Positions 10,101 through 21,771 of a stretch of DNA of 64,000 bases are shown one piece after another. The position numbers and the translations under genes were made by a program. Positions within the stretch are counted from its first letter, which is position 1. Every line of letters starts with the position of its first letter. The stretch is from Chondrus crispus (Eukaryota; Rhodophyta; Florideophyceae; Gigartinales; Gigartinaceae), in assembly GCF_000350225.1 (NCBI RefSeq), contig NW_005178652.1, positions 522,557 through 586,556 on the forward strand, in the 5' to 3' direction. Under the pieces are notes generated by a model, which searched no databases, was not told the DNA's origin, and worked only from the letters and a program-made list of their open reading frames with translations.

Positions 10101-10640
10101 GGGTACGGGGATGGGAATATGGAGGGCTGTGTTGTTTCACAGTGTATTCGTCTCTCAAAAATATACTAGAGGTTGATCTTCCGGGCTTGCTTATTCCCGG
10201 TTTTGCGCTCTCTTCGCCACGCGGGGTGGCATGCTCTCCCCGCCCCCTCTCTTCTCTCTTCCAGTTGGGCGTCGGTGGCGTGGTCAGGTCGCAGTGCACG
10301 ATGATCTGGCTCTGGCTGGCGTCGAAGTTCCACCCCCTTTCCTCTTCGGCGTCGAGCGCATTCAGCGATACGAACCGCGAGCACACCGACCGCCGCTGCA
10401 GCGCCGTCCTCACCTCGCCCTCACCTCCTCGTCCCGCATCCGTGATTTGAGCACCCCGTCCATGAACTGCCGGAACAGCTGCACCCTGCCTCGCCCCCCC
10501 CGAACCCAGCCTCCATCCGCGCCTGCACCTTGCTCAGCCGGGGCGACCGCCGCGCTGCACCCGTCTTGACACACCGCATCAAATTGTCTTCCGCTTCTGA
10601 CCCACGCCACGCCCGCTCTCTCAATTGCGGCCAACTTGGC
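10096..10640 (-). pseudogene. Possible gene fragment next to repeat R
   Basis: Two minus-strand frames give protein-like sequence that would join end to end. The first (about 10640-10410) ends with LFRQFMDGVLKSRMRDEE. The second (10413-10096) begins RTALQRRSVCSRFVSLNALD and continues to IIVHCDLTTPP before running into repeat-like sequence. The junction carries GGTGAGGGCGAGGTGAGG, so a very short intron or a slippage frameshift is possible. No family recognised. It may be a host gene fragment carried or cut by the neighbouring element. Confidence 0.3.
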
Positions 10641-10842
10641 ATCTTGGCTGACCGGTGGGACCTGAGACGACGGTCCTACTGTAGGCCCTGGTGGTAATAC
10701 TCATATGAGCATAAACGCATTTTATGCGTAAAACAAAATGAAAGCTGTGCCAAATTGACATTTATGTACAATACACTTTACAGAGAATTTGTCACATACA
10801 TTCGAGAAATCTTGGTGCGTAAACCCTTAGCTGTGTATAGAT

Positions 10843-10977
10843 GAGGACCCTCCATGAATTTTCCACACACTGTCCTAGATGTTCTGCATTGCATTTGCAT
10901 TTAGCATTTGACCTGCGCTGCAGAAATTGCTTCAGCATTTGAAACGAGGATGCAGAAAGTACCTCGGCATGCCTCTC
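10843..10977. repeat. Dispersed repeat, A copy 1, upstream of the RT fossil
   Basis: About 135 bp related to 20929-21059 in the same orientation. Shared blocks are TTTAGCATTTGA, GCAGAAA and TACCTCGGCATGCCTCTC. This copy lies upstream of the gag-like/RT region and the other lies downstream of the tyrosine recombinase, as expected for the split direct repeats of Ngaro/PAT-type elements. Confidence 0.7.
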
Positions 10978-11199
10978 TATTTTTTCTAAAGGGATTCCAG
11001 AACGCTGGCGGAAAGCCCTTTCTACACGGTCAGAAGGAGACTGAACCACGTGTTTTGACGACGCCACATATCCCGCCCCAGGTGAGCGTATTTAAACCAA
11101 GCATGAATCTCGCAGATTCGCTATTAGGCAATGCCAAACTGGTAGCCCAAACAGAAACACTAGTTGAGTTTGGTATTAAGCTGAGTTGGATAAAGACCC

Positions 11200-11850
11200 A
11201 TGGGCAGATCGCAAGGTGCCGTTGGGACGGTAAAGGTTTCGGGCCAATTTTCTATGCTTATGAGCAGGTTCTCACCGTTCGTACCTTTGCTGGCGGCATT
11301 TTCGAGCACAGGGAGTGGCCCTCCACGAACGGGCATGAAGAAACACCCAAACATGTTACGGGTGTGCGAATATGAGGCCAACTACATCAATGCCTCTGGG
11401 TATTGGATGGCATTCCACAAGGCATCCATATCCTTGAGACATGAGTCACTAAAATTGGGGAACACTGAAGAATCAAGCCAGTTTCAAATTTGTGGCATGA
11501 TTTCCATTACAAACGGACTGCTCGTGGTGCGACTTAGGGCAGAGTCCTACAAAATGCCGGCGCGAGACCCCACCTTTGCGAAGGCAGTAACTCCGCCGAA
11601 GCTAGTATCGCCAAGCCTCGAACAGCGGAACGATGTGGCCGCTGCCGATGATCTTACAGAAGCTATTGAAAACATCGACACACACACGACCACACAACAT
11701 AAGAAGGCTGTGGCTATTCTCAGCGCAAATAATGCAACAAAGCGTACTAGAAAAGGGAGGACCCGCCAAAGAAAATTAACTAAAACAGAGAAGCGACCCG
11801 CTCTTTGGCGAGCCACCCAAGTCTGCAAGTCGAGGAATGGCGTCGCTTAG
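11200..11850 (+). pseudogene. Gag-like ORF candidate of the tyrosine-recombinase retroelement
   Basis: A 216-codon frame between the upstream repeat and the RT remnant, with a basic C-terminus (KRTRKGRTRQRK), as expected for a nucleic-acid-binding Gag. It overlaps another open frame (10908-11375), so a frameshift is likely. No Gag domain or zinc knuckle is recognisable; the assignment rests mainly on position. Confidence 0.3.
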
Positions 11851-12064
11851 GCTATTCGAACTACTTGTGTGGAGCAATCTAGTACTAGATACAGGAGGGA
11901 CATTCCCTGCTGTTTGTAAAAGATATAGGAGGGCAGCTCGGGGATATCCCAGGCAGGGAGGAGGAGAAATCATTCGCTGTGGCTGAACTACGCGAGGGTT
12001 GCTGAACGGGGATCTACCGGGAGGTAAGCTGTGAACACGCTGTCGAGCACAGTTTGCAGGAGTC

Positions 12065-13400
12065 GTGATGTCATCCGCATTCGTAGTATGGCACGATTCA
12101 GAAGCAGAGCAGAAACCTTGGTTCGTCTTAAACCTGTCGAGACAGTCGAAGAATTGGAGAAAGGGGTCAATCAGGATGGCGAGTCCAGCGGAGTTTGCTA
12201 TATCGATCCAGAAAGAGGAACATCTGCTCTCCTTCGAAATCAAGAATGGGTATCGCTGTTACAGGTTGCACGCGTCAATGTGTTAATCTTTCAGTGGGAA
12301 TGACGATACTCCCAATGCATCTCCTTGCCTTTCGGCAGGGGCCGGTTCCCTTTATGATTTACAAGGCTAGTGGCAGTGTTCGTCAGAGCGTTACGGAGGT
12401 TAGGATTCAGAACTGTAGCATACCTCGACGAATTCCTCCTCGCTCCGACACATCATCGAGTCGTGACAAGGATATGGCACTGCATCAGGGCGAGGATAAT
12501 CATAGCAAATTTGATGAGAAAACTGAAGCTTACGCGGCACCTGATCAAGAGGGAGTGGACTGGATCCGCCGTTGTCGAGCACCTAGGTGTAAGTATCGTC
12601 AGGAGAAAGATGTCCTTCTACATTGCGCATCGCAAAGTGGTGAACGTACAGAATCTTGCGAGGCTATTGCTCTCAGAGGTCCGGTCAGGGAGGCCCCGAG
12701 TGCAGGAGAAGACACTGCGGCACTTCACAGCATTGCGAAGTGTGCGTTTCTCTAACCCTCGCAATGCTGTGGGCCAGGTTTTACACCCGTGTCCTGTATT
12801 GGGACATGTCAAGGTGAAAATCAGGTGATGCACGAGGCCGCTGCCAATTGAGCCACCAGACTGCTCGCGATCTTCGCACGCGGCAACGCTTGTCAGCACA
12901 AGAGTTGGCTGGTCGACCGATGGTGCCGGAGCTCCCGGAGGCTTCTCTCCTCACGGACGCTGCCGACATGGGATATGGCGGGACCCTAAGTCTCGAAAAC
13001 ATGAAGGCCGGAGTGGGTGGGCAGTGGTCGGAACAGGGCATGTGGAACTGTAAAGACCCAGCGGGGGGCATCACGTACAGAGAGCTGAAGGCGATATCAA
13101 TGTTGCTGACGGGTGCGCTGGGACGGCAGTTAAAAGCATGGTCGACGCAACTTGCTCTCGCACATCGACAACCAGGCCGTAGTGTACACTACCCACTCAT
13201 TTTTGGTTGCTAGCTAGCCAATGATGCGCGAGTTGCGACGCCTCAAAGTGGCGCTCGACAATTTTGGATTCCAATTCAAATCCGAATGGATTCCTTCAGT
13301 TGCCAATTTGTTCGCTGGTAGGCTGTCTCGACGCTTCTCCCGCGGCGACTTACAGATCCGCAGGCAGGTGTGGCGTTCTGTGCAGGCTGTAATGAGGGCC
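12065..13400 (+). pseudogene. DIRS/Ngaro-like reverse transcriptase and RNase H, decayed
   Basis: RT and RNase H segments of a tyrosine-recombinase retrotransposon appear in order but in several frames. The RT fingers give PWFVLNLSRQS and LLSFEIKNGYRCYRL (12065-12286). The catalytic YxDD region gives VAYLDEFLLAP (near 12420). Then come LGVSIVRRKMSFYIA, the RNase H start SLLTDAADMGYGGTLSLEN (near 12945) with WNCKDPAGGITYRELKAI, DNQAVVY in a shifted frame (13173-13193), an in-frame TAG near 13215, and a thumb-like EWIPSVANLFAGRLSRRFSRGDL. Key acidic residues are changed (FDIK to FEIK, LDD to LDE), so the enzyme is dead. The recombinase part expected next is missing here but occurs at 19446-20761. 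Confidence 0.8.
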
Positions 13401-14631
13401 TCTCTTAACCTTCGTGCGTGGGCGTGTGTGCACGCCTCCCTGTTCCCTCATTGGCCCCCCGCCAGTTCAATAAATTCGATCGGCGGCCTTTACAGCTCTC
13501 TATCTATTACAAAGAGACGCCAGGCACACAGCAAGTCACTCTTTCGAGCACTTTCCATTGACCCCCATTTCGCTCTTCTAAATTCAAAAAATGGCGGAAG
13601 AGCACGCACCAAAAGCAAAATGCTCCCAGTTAAGGCAAAATTCGAAAACGAGATCTGGATGCGCACTATCCCACCCCGCCATTGCAAAAGCCCACTCCGC
13701 CACCGCAAAAGCCCCCTTTGCACTACAATTCCTAACCCCCTGAACAATCGCAACCACCCTTTTCCCTCCCTCCATGGTCATATCGATCCATCCCCGCCGC
13801 AGCCCGCGAAAGCATTCCGGGTCTGCGGCTCGTCTCCCCAATCTTCCACCTTCCCTCCGCCACGCAGGGTCCCTTTCGCGATCCTTGGACGTCGCTTTTG
13901 CAGCCGATATTGCAAGCCAACCGGTACCTCCGCTCACACCATTCCCAGTATCAACTCCTTCTGCTACTGTAACCCCCCGCGCAGCACTGAGATTCAGTCA
14001 CATGAACTCGCAAGAGACTCCAGCTGGCGCAGTGCGACTCGTGCCAGCTCCGAGCTCAGGGCAAAGTGAACACGTTGAGGACAGGATAGACCAAAGTAAC
14101 CCTCGTGGGGAGGCATACCTACAGTTATCGGACGAAACCGGCGCAACTTTAGCTCTGTCTGCAAGCGAATCCTTGCAATTTGGGTACAACTTTTTGTTAT
14201 CTCATACTGATGTTGTCCTTCGAAAGGTATTGAGAATATGGAGACGGAAGGTGGGTGGTACAAAGACGGAGCGAGTGGTTTGCGCATTTCTTTATTTTCG
14301 CCTATGTCTACGTGGGGGGAAAAGGGGCTGCAGATGTTTTTTCCCAGGTCGAAGGCGTAAGCAGACCTTTGTTCAAGATTTTCTCATCTTGGGTGCGCCA
14401 TAAACGGGTAGCGATTAATGCATTGAGGCCCGTGCTCTCAGATGTGGAATTAATGTCCACTTTCAGGCCGGCCGAGAGGGACCATTGGCGTGAATGTGAG
14501 GCCGAGGCGGAAAGAAGACGCCAAATGGTGGAAGATGGGGGAGCTAGCGCCCGGGAGATGGTGAGGATGGTGGTGATTCGGGGTACGGAGGGATAGGAAT
14601 TGGGAACGGCACGGCGTACTTCACAACGTCA
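13401..14631. other. Uncharacterised, coding-like in places
   Basis: A plus-strand frame from about 13774 to 14240 (Ser/Pro-rich, then a stretch with GEAYLQLSDETGATLALSAS) appears to continue in another frame at 14255-14596, ending in a Glu/Arg-rich helix. No family recognised. It may be part of the material inserted between the two halves of the tyrosine-recombinase element. Confidence 0.3.
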
Positions 14632-14973
14632 ATGTTCGCCAGGCTGTGCCTCACATCGCGAGATGACGATCAAGCTCGACCGGCGCATGCCGGACCAGGT
14701 CAGCCGTTGACTAAGGAACAACAGCAAAACCGCGTCAGCCGGGAGGACTACTGGCAGACAGTCGCTGAGCGCTTTAATGACGCCAGCGTCACGCCCCATG
14801 CAGACATGCGAGGGGCACCGGTTGGCGACATTGACCCTTTTGTGGCTCCTACAATCTCTGTCCTGGGCGGAAAGCTAAAAAAGGTGTGGTACGACATGCG
14901 TGGGCCATACACTATCGCGCACAATAACTTTGAAAATTTGGACAGCATAACGGTACTCTATTTCGCTTTCTAG
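14632..14973 (+). pseudogene. Transposon-associated ORF fragment, possible Myb/trihelix-like domain
   Basis: 113 codons. The central part (EDYWQTVAERFNDASV, then GGKLKKVWYDMRG) has the W...V..FN spacing of Myb/SANT-like DNA-binding proteins that accompany Harbinger-type transposons. It ends abruptly at 14973. Family assignment is a guess from pattern only. Confidence 0.3.
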
Positions 14974-15619
14974 ACTTCGTGCAGGGGAATGGGCACAGGG
15001 ACTTGTATACGGGGTAGGAGAGGTCTGTGATAATGTTTATAGTAATGCGGGTGGGGACGGATATTCCGGGAGCGCGGGTCGAAGGGATGTTGGGCCTCAC
15101 ACTGAGAATAATTCCCCACGGCGCTGGATTTGATGCGGCCGGAGGTGGGGTGGATCGGGTCCCGGGAGCTCAGCAGTCTCCCGGGTGTTTTAGCCGGGAG
15201 GACGGAAATGGTACAGGGACAAAGAGGTGTAAGAAGAACGTTTGCGAAGACACTAGGTTTCTTTGCGACCATATCAAGGGCCTAACTGATTGTATCAGTG
15301 GCCATGGCGACAATGATCGCCAAAAACGTTAGGAGGGGCAGGTGGGTGGTTATGGAACTGTAAGCGTGGAGGATGGGGAGGCTCGTCAGAGCAATGGGAA
15401 CTCAGATTTCTAAGCGTTGGAATATATGGAAACGATAATAAAAACTGTTGACCTCCTTAAGAGGTCACATGCACAGGTAATAGATGCTGAGAGTGAAACG
15501 GGTGGCCGTGATAACTCTGTTTATCTCAGGACAAAGCAGCAATACGACAACATCTCGCAAGAATTCGAACGCGCCTTCGGATCTGTGCAGGAAAGGTTGA
15601 CATGATACTGTAGAAGTAT

Positions 15620-17181
15620 CTAGCACACATCATGAACCGTGGTTGAATATGCGTTGGATACGACGCTGTTTCCGAAAAAATGTGTTACATCATCATCCAA
15701 GGCTGTGAAATCAATCATGTCCATGCCTAGACTACTATCCAAACCGCCTTGTTCACCCGATGTGTCACCATGCAGCAAGAAAGCATCAAGACCTTCAGAA
15801 CTTCCTGAACGTTTTGTTATGTTTGGTACAGGCGCTTCGGCAGAATCTTGCTTTTGATCATCTTTGGGTTGAGCTATGTTGCTACTCTTGTCAGATTTCG
15901 TGTTAGATTCGGCGTCAGCTCCCGAAGTCTTGGTTACAGCAGTCGGGCTATTGTGGGTCTCAAAAGTTGTGTCGTTTTACGTTCGGAGTGTTTACCAGCC
16001 GCGTCTTCATGGTAATCAAAAGACTGTTGTCGGATGCCATGTGCGAGTGCGTGATGCAAAACCGGGGCAGTTTCTGCTTTCCCTTCCTTTCTCGCAAGGT
16101 CCAAGGCATCGTTGAGCGATTTCGCGGTTGGAGCGTCGGCGGCACAGCGGTCGCGAAGCTCGGCGAGTGGGTTAAGCTGATACGCTGGAGAACGAGATGC
16201 TGAGGTTTTCTCTGGCTTGAGTTCAGTCTTAGCGTCCGCAGGCACATCGGAAATAGCAGGGCCAGGGGAGCGTAGGGGCTTGCGAGAACGAGCGGGCGAC
16301 TTGGGCTTGGTGGCCTTGGCGGTCGAATCTTGTTGTGACGCGTCAGCCGGTACAGAGTTTTACGCGCCGTTCTTCACGGCAGAGGAGACAGACAATGCAA
16401 AGGAAGCGCAGGCCTGGGAGACGATGGACCTCGGGAGTTGCTCCGTGAGGACACATACCCTTGGAAACGGGACCTCATGGCCGTCAGACATTTTCAGGAA
16501 GATGACTGCATCATCCTTGAACTTCCTAGTGGCAGGAAGCCTGCTTCACGCCAGCCGGCGATGAAGGAGGCTGAAAGCGCATCACCGGCGATGGCGTGCA
16601 CGGCGAGGACGGCAGATATTCCCAGCCGGGCAGCATGGACGGGAATGTGCTCGCCAGCGAGGGCAGCCGCAGAATCCAGTCTTGGAGATGGCGGGTGGGT
16701 GACTTGGACATGCGGAGTCGCGCGACAACGGTATGCTCGGTAGGGGACAGGACTGACAGCGAGAACGAGTGGGCTAGGCCTGTCGAGGGGTGGATGTGGC
16801 GCTCACCGAGCATACCAACGCCCTCAGAGCGCAGAGCGATGGGGATGGAGCGATGCAGCGCAGCGACAAAGGCCTCGGTCGGAGCGGGGCGAGAAGAGGG
16901 GTGCTATATGCCGGGGTCGGCGATGCCAAAAACCGGAGCGAGAATATCCTTAGAGCGGGCGAGAAGCATGGAACTAGCGAATACTCAGAGAGTTGCTTGG
17001 ACACAGGCGGTGGGGGAGGGGGAGCGGTGGTGTTTGGCAGGGGGCCGTATATTTTGGGGGCGGGGTGGGAACGAGTAGGGCTGGAAGAGTGCCTGGAAGG
17101 GACTCTTGTAGGATGGCGGCGGCGGCCGTGGCAGAGCGAGGGAGGAGCCGAGGCCATGTTCGAGGTAGCGTAGAGGCTCAC
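15620..17181 (-). pseudogene. Broken or multi-exon coding region, unknown product
   Basis: A chain of minus-strand stretches reads as protein but in changing frames. From the 5' side these are: a Pro-rich N-terminus (ATG at 17157 or 17181); LLARSKDILAPVFGIADPGI (about 17000-16930); AFVAALHRSIPIALRSEGVG just before a GTGAGC splice-like site near 16806; LAGEHIPVHAARLGISAV with ASFIAGWREAGFLPL (about 16670-16530); FKDDAVIFLKMSDGHEVPFP; ALDLARKEGKAETAPVLHHAL (16245-15950); and an acidic tail containing DMIDFTALDDD ending at TAG 15622-15620. Frame changes could be short introns (one candidate starts GTAAAACGAC near 15975) or decay. No family is firmly recognised. Confidence 0.4.
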
Positions 17182-17771
17182 CGGACTTGCTTTTCTCTGC
17201 GGCAGCTGACGACGAATGTGACTCGTACTATATGGAAGAAAAGTACAGGGTCAGCAACTGGCTTGAAGCAAGAACTATACACGCGCTCACACAATCAACT
17301 GCATCTATGTCCACGATCTTGACGGAAGATGCTTCCCTCTTGCCTCTGTGTCCTTTTGCTTAAGCGATTTTGCTCAGCCGCAGTATTGTCAAGTTCATGA
17401 GATTAGGACCGGTGGGAGCGGGACGAAGGCAGTGGCTAACGGGCGTATCATGGAGAGCAGCTGACGGAGAAGAGGGTCCATGGTCCCCTTTCATGCGTTC
17501 TCCTCTGGGCAATAGGTTTCTGATCCTCCTCCTATGTCCCGGCGCGCACCGTCTTGGCTGCCGTCGTACTTCTCCCGCCGCAAGGCAGGCGCACGTGCTG
17601 CACAAGCCAGCGCCCGAGCTTTACGAGTATGAGGGGGCGCTCCCCACGTCGGCGCAGTGTTCATGAGTTCTTAAAGGAAGCGTCACAGCATTTACAAACC
17701 CCACCACCACCCCTCACCTCCATTCGGAGAAGGTGAGGCAACTTGAGACACAGAGCTTTCTAGTAAACTAA
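17182..17771. other. Gene-free
   Basis: Only short overlapping frames on both strands. No motif seen. Confidence 0.4.
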
Positions 17772-19071
17772 CTATGGTGCAGTATAAGCAGGCCGGACCA
17801 GACCTTTGTCTTTCACAATGGCTTTCAAAACTTGCCTTCTTCGAGATCGAATAGAACTACGAGTGTTACGAGCAACGGCCTGATTCGTGTCCCTCATTCT
17901 TTCAAGCGCTGCGCGATGGTCGGCTCGCATTTCTTCGACATATCGACCTTGGTCGATCTCCACCTCTGTACGTTCTTGAGGCGCGAGCGTCTCATTCAGT
18001 ACATCCCACCCCCTCCTTCCCCGCACGCTATCCTCCTCAATACGGTAGTTGTGCAATTTCATTGCTACCGACATGATCGCCGTACAATTCTCTAACGCAA
18101 AATCAAGGCGATCCCGGAGTATGCGCCACCTCGCGACTAGAATCCCAAAAGCCTGCTCGATATGAATTCGCAAAGACGACAAATAAAAGTTGAAGTTGTC
18201 TTGTTCTTCTGTTAGTGTATACGAGGGGAATGGAACTATAATGTACTCTGAAGCGGGGTATGCTTCGTCACCCGCAACCCAAAAATACTCACCAAGTAGG
18301 CCATCCTCTACCTCCATCATAAATCCAGAAACAGCGGTTCGCGAGCGCGTCATGAGTGGCACCACCACACCTTCCAGAAGCATAGAGAAATATGTAGTTA
18401 GAATCACAGAGAGCTTGTACCGGAATTGCATAATAGCCCTTACGGCAAAAGAAAGATGCAGGGTTACTCTCCCTCGGTGGCTGCATCATCTTGATGCATA
18501 TCCTATCCAAGGCCCCGACACAGCCATCTAAAGGGTTTACATGAGCTCGTGAGAGCTTAAATCCCCTCACAACAGTCTCCAGTTCCTGTTTCGGTCGTGA
18601 AAGCTTGGGGAATTGAAGTACTTTGTCCAGTACTCCCACTGTATCATGTAAAACGTCTTAAACAGTCCCACACGCGATTCTATATATTAACGCGACATCC
18701 AAAACTTCAGCACCTGCCAGTATTCGCAATGTTATAGCCAATTGAACGTCTGTGGGAAGCGTTGCGCTTCGATAATCCGTTTCTACCTGCTGCTGCCTTC
18801 TCATATGTGGAGAAAGCTTCATAACGAGCTTGATAAATGCCGCACGAGTCATACGGAACAATCGCTTGAAAGCCTGATTTCCCAGTTGGAGGGAGATGTG
18901 TCTGAACTGCGCTGAAAACTGGTCGTCAAAAGCACCTCCTTGTCCTTTTACGACTCCATTATGGCACCGTCTTCGGCGTCGGATAGGGCGGAGGCGTTGT
19001 CGGAGATGGTTTTCTGCAATCGTAGCGGTAGTGATCGCTGCAGCCCTGGCGAGAACATGAAATGGGAGCAC
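17772..19071 (-). pseudogene. PIF/Harbinger-like DDE transposase, decayed
   Basis: Transposase features run from 19071 down to 17772. A helical N-terminal region contains FKRLFRMTRAAFIKLVMKL and VQLAITLRILAGAEVLDVAL. An in-frame TAA (18660-18658) follows IACGTV. The DDE core includes GCVGALDRICIKM, the FFCRKGYYAIPVQALCDSNY block and GGATHDALANR. After a frameshift near 18330 come GEYFWVAGDEAYPASEYI, RIHIEQAFGILVARWRILRD and a basic tail. These match the DDE_Tnp_4 (Harbinger) pattern of D in the first strand, CD in the second and GDxAY with an IE(Q/R)AFG helix. One stop and one frameshift mean it is not functional. It lies inside the interval separating the two halves of the tyrosine-recombinase element. 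Confidence 0.8.
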
Positions 19072-19445
19072 AAGAGATGATAGTTAGACGGGATTTAGGA
19101 CACGTGATGCAATGGAGAGCTACGCTGGATGGTCTGCATGCAGGGATGGTCTTGGGCTTGCCATGAACGACGGCGATCGGCACATAAGAGCTCCCCACGA
19201 TATTCGATACGGCAATAGGGCACACGGCGCTTGGCTTGGCACGACACGGCGCGTGGATTTGGGCATTAATTTTTTCAGACGTTACGTTTTAGTAAAAGGA
19301 GGGCACGCTCACGCACGCACGCCCACGCATAAAGGTGAAGAAAGACCCTGAGAGCCCCCATTGATTCACTCCCGTTTCCTCCCCTCGGGAAGCACCCACG
19401 CTATCTGCAGCATCAAACGTTCCGAGAACCGACCTCATCGGGGGA
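19072..19445. other. Junction between transposase fossil and recombinase fossil
   Basis: The frame ending at 19709 may extend left to about 19380 (PREAPTLSAASNVPR), which would be the start of the tyrosine-recombinase element fragment. No other feature. Confidence 0.35.
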
Positions 19446-20761
19446 GTGCCGGAGGTCCGGCTACTGTTTCTGCTGGTGGACTTAATCGACGCAACGGCTC
19501 GGAAACTACGAGAAACCCGAGCATCTGCAATGCTGCTCATCCCCAACTTGCCGCGGCAACCATGGCACTTAGCAGCGCTCGGCTTGGCGAAGGCATCGAA
19601 TGTGCTGGAAGCTCCAGCCCAAGAGGTATGGACGACGTACCGAAATATTAAACTTTATTGGAGGCTGATACTACTGGACGTCAATCTCCAGTTGAGCCAC
19701 GTAGGCTGAGGCGTCTTGGTTTAGAGTATGCACCCGTCGTAAGGGTCACTTAAGCCGGAAGTCTAACAAGGGGCACCGAGCATGCTGCGTTGCTCCTGGC
19801 AGACTATGCGTCGAGACCGAACACTGTAAGAAGCAGGAACTTGCAGTGGCCGGCATGACTTTCCTTTTGCACAAGTGGCAGTCGGACGCTTCTTCCAGAA
19901 ACTGAGGGCCATTTCATTTCATTTATCGGGTGGCTTGCGGCAGAGCACGAGACCGTTCGTCGTTGGGAGAGCGCTGCCTCTATCCCTCAGTACCTAAGCG
20001 CTGTCCGGCAGATGCATTCAGCCGTATTAGGGGAGACAGTAACATCCTTTCCGATGATTTGGTAGGTGGTGCGGGGCTTTTGTAAGTGAAAAGAAGACAA
20101 TTTCCGAAGCGAACCGTGCGTGCTGGGGTGCCTGCTTCGGTTTTCCAACGGATCTGGGAACGAAGAATGGAAACTACATCCATTCTCTTACTTAGAGACG
20201 CTGCGATTGTTCCTTTACCCTATCTCCTTAAGTGACTGCTTGAAAGTTCGGTTGCCATCAAGACTGACAAGGTGTTGTTAACCAACCAGGATGTTGTCGC
20301 TCGACTCTCTTTGGTGAAGGGTAGGGAAGCCAGAGGTGTGCCACTGGTTAGGTAAGAGCGTCTGGGGACATTTAACTCCCTAATTGTGTTATGGAAGCGT
20401 TGGTCTCTCGCTACGGCTATGGAGGTACGTTTCTTTGCGTTTCGTGGGGGAAAGAAAAGAATGGTCTCAGGCCATAGTCAATAGGGCGTTGAAGAACTGT
20501 CTTTCCGCACTCTCGATCCCGGATCCTCCGTTCGCGAAGTATACTTCACACTTCTTACGAATTGGCGCTCACACGGAGCAGGTGTTTCTTGGGATATCAA
20601 TTGAAGTAAGATTGGCTAGGTTTGGCTGGGGCCAAGAAGTGAAGAGATGGCATCAAAGTATTTTGACGTCACAATTCGGACTACCTCAGCATCATTCTGG
20701 TTCACCGGGCTCCTGCACAGGGGCTGGTTCTGCCCGTTTCCAGTCCTATGGTTTTACATAG
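19446..20761 (+). pseudogene. DIRS/Ngaro-like tyrosine recombinase (with RNase H-linker), decayed
   Basis: The first part (19446-19709) matches the linker between RNase H and recombinase in DIRS-type elements: KLRETRASAMLLIPNLPRQPWH. In another frame (about 19925-20045) comes the recombinase core-binding helix region, GWLAAEHETVRRW and IPQYLSAVRQMHSAV. The catalytic region in 20384-20761 contains KYTSHFLRIGAHT with the HxxR pair, then IEVRLARFGWG and KRWHQS. The final catalytic Tyr is not obvious (TSQF where a Tyr is expected). Several frameshifts are needed. Together with 12065-13400 this supplies all the Pol parts of one element, so the two may be halves of a single insertion interrupted by about 6 kb. 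Confidence 0.78.
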
Positions 20762-20820
20762 ACCCATCTGTCGGCGCCCTCGGTATTGTCCTTCTGTAGT
20801 CGGTTAGCTTTGGGTGTCTT

Positions 20821-20916
20821 GTGTTTTGTAGGCGCGAAGCGTTTATGCGCATGAAACGCTGTTATATTGGATGTCGAGTTTGGCCATTTTCGTAGCAATA
20901 CACCATGTGTATACTA
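20821..20916. repeat. Dispersed repeat, copy 2 (B repeat)
   Basis: Related to 8328-8424. It lies directly downstream of the recombinase fossil and directly upstream of the A copy 2 repeat. Confidence 0.7.
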
Positions 20917-20928
20917 CTTTGAGTAGGG

Positions 20929-21059
20929 GAGGACTTTCTGTGACTCTCCCAGACACTCTTCTTGGTGATTCGCATTTTTATTTAGCATTTGAAGGGCACT
21001 ACAGAAGTTGCTGCGGCATTTAAAGCGATGCATGCAGAAAATACCTCGGCATGCCTCTC
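20929..21059. repeat. Dispersed repeat, A copy 2, downstream of the recombinase
   Basis: Direct-orientation relative of 10843-10977, followed by a CCCT tandem run (to about 21076). Confidence 0.7.
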
Positions 21060-21076
21060 CCTCCCTCCCTCCCTCC

Positions 21077-21771
21077 TACGTCGAGAGACCTCTCTCTTTC
21101 ATGAAGAAGGGGAGAAACAAGTACAAGTTTACGTTTGGAGAAATCTCGAAATGGGCTAGTGATAGAGTGCAAAAGGACCCCCATGCGAAGGCGTTGATTA
21201 TGAGAAGTATGTTTGTGGTGTTCAAGCCGTGGACAAATGGGCAAGGATGCTAGTTTTGAGTGGCATCCTCTCCTTTATTTTGTGCGCCCGCGTTTGAATC
21301 TTGGGCACAGCACTTGTCCGAAAAGAAGGGCACTAAATCCAATGATCAAGCGCTGTACACAGACAGTCTCCTTTTGATGAGTAATTAGTAAAACTGTTTC
21401 ATCATCTGAGCGGGTGACAGTACCATCTCTTCCACAGTTCGCAGAAACCAAAGAACAAAAAGCTGACTCAAAACCAAACAGAAACACCATGACAAAAAGT
21501 AAAATGCGCCTTTCTCAAGTCTGTACTCCTACTGTTACCGAACTGCAACATGAAACAAATGGTTGTACTTAGTGATAATCCTTGAAGTCAGTTGTCTCGT
21601 GACAGTTTTAGTTTGCGAATCGGCGGCTGAGGTGTTGTAGACCCTACAGGTAAAAGATTGAATGCTATCTAAAAAGGCAGGGCACTGCCGAAATGACCGT
21701 GGTGCCGTCTTCTGCGTTAGATTGTACATTTTTCGCACTGCCCGAAACAATGCTATTGTAAATTCAAAGCC
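21077..21771. other. Gene-free
   Basis: Possibly the outer end of the tyrosine-recombinase element up to about 21250. No gene or clear motif in the rest. Confidence 0.4.
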
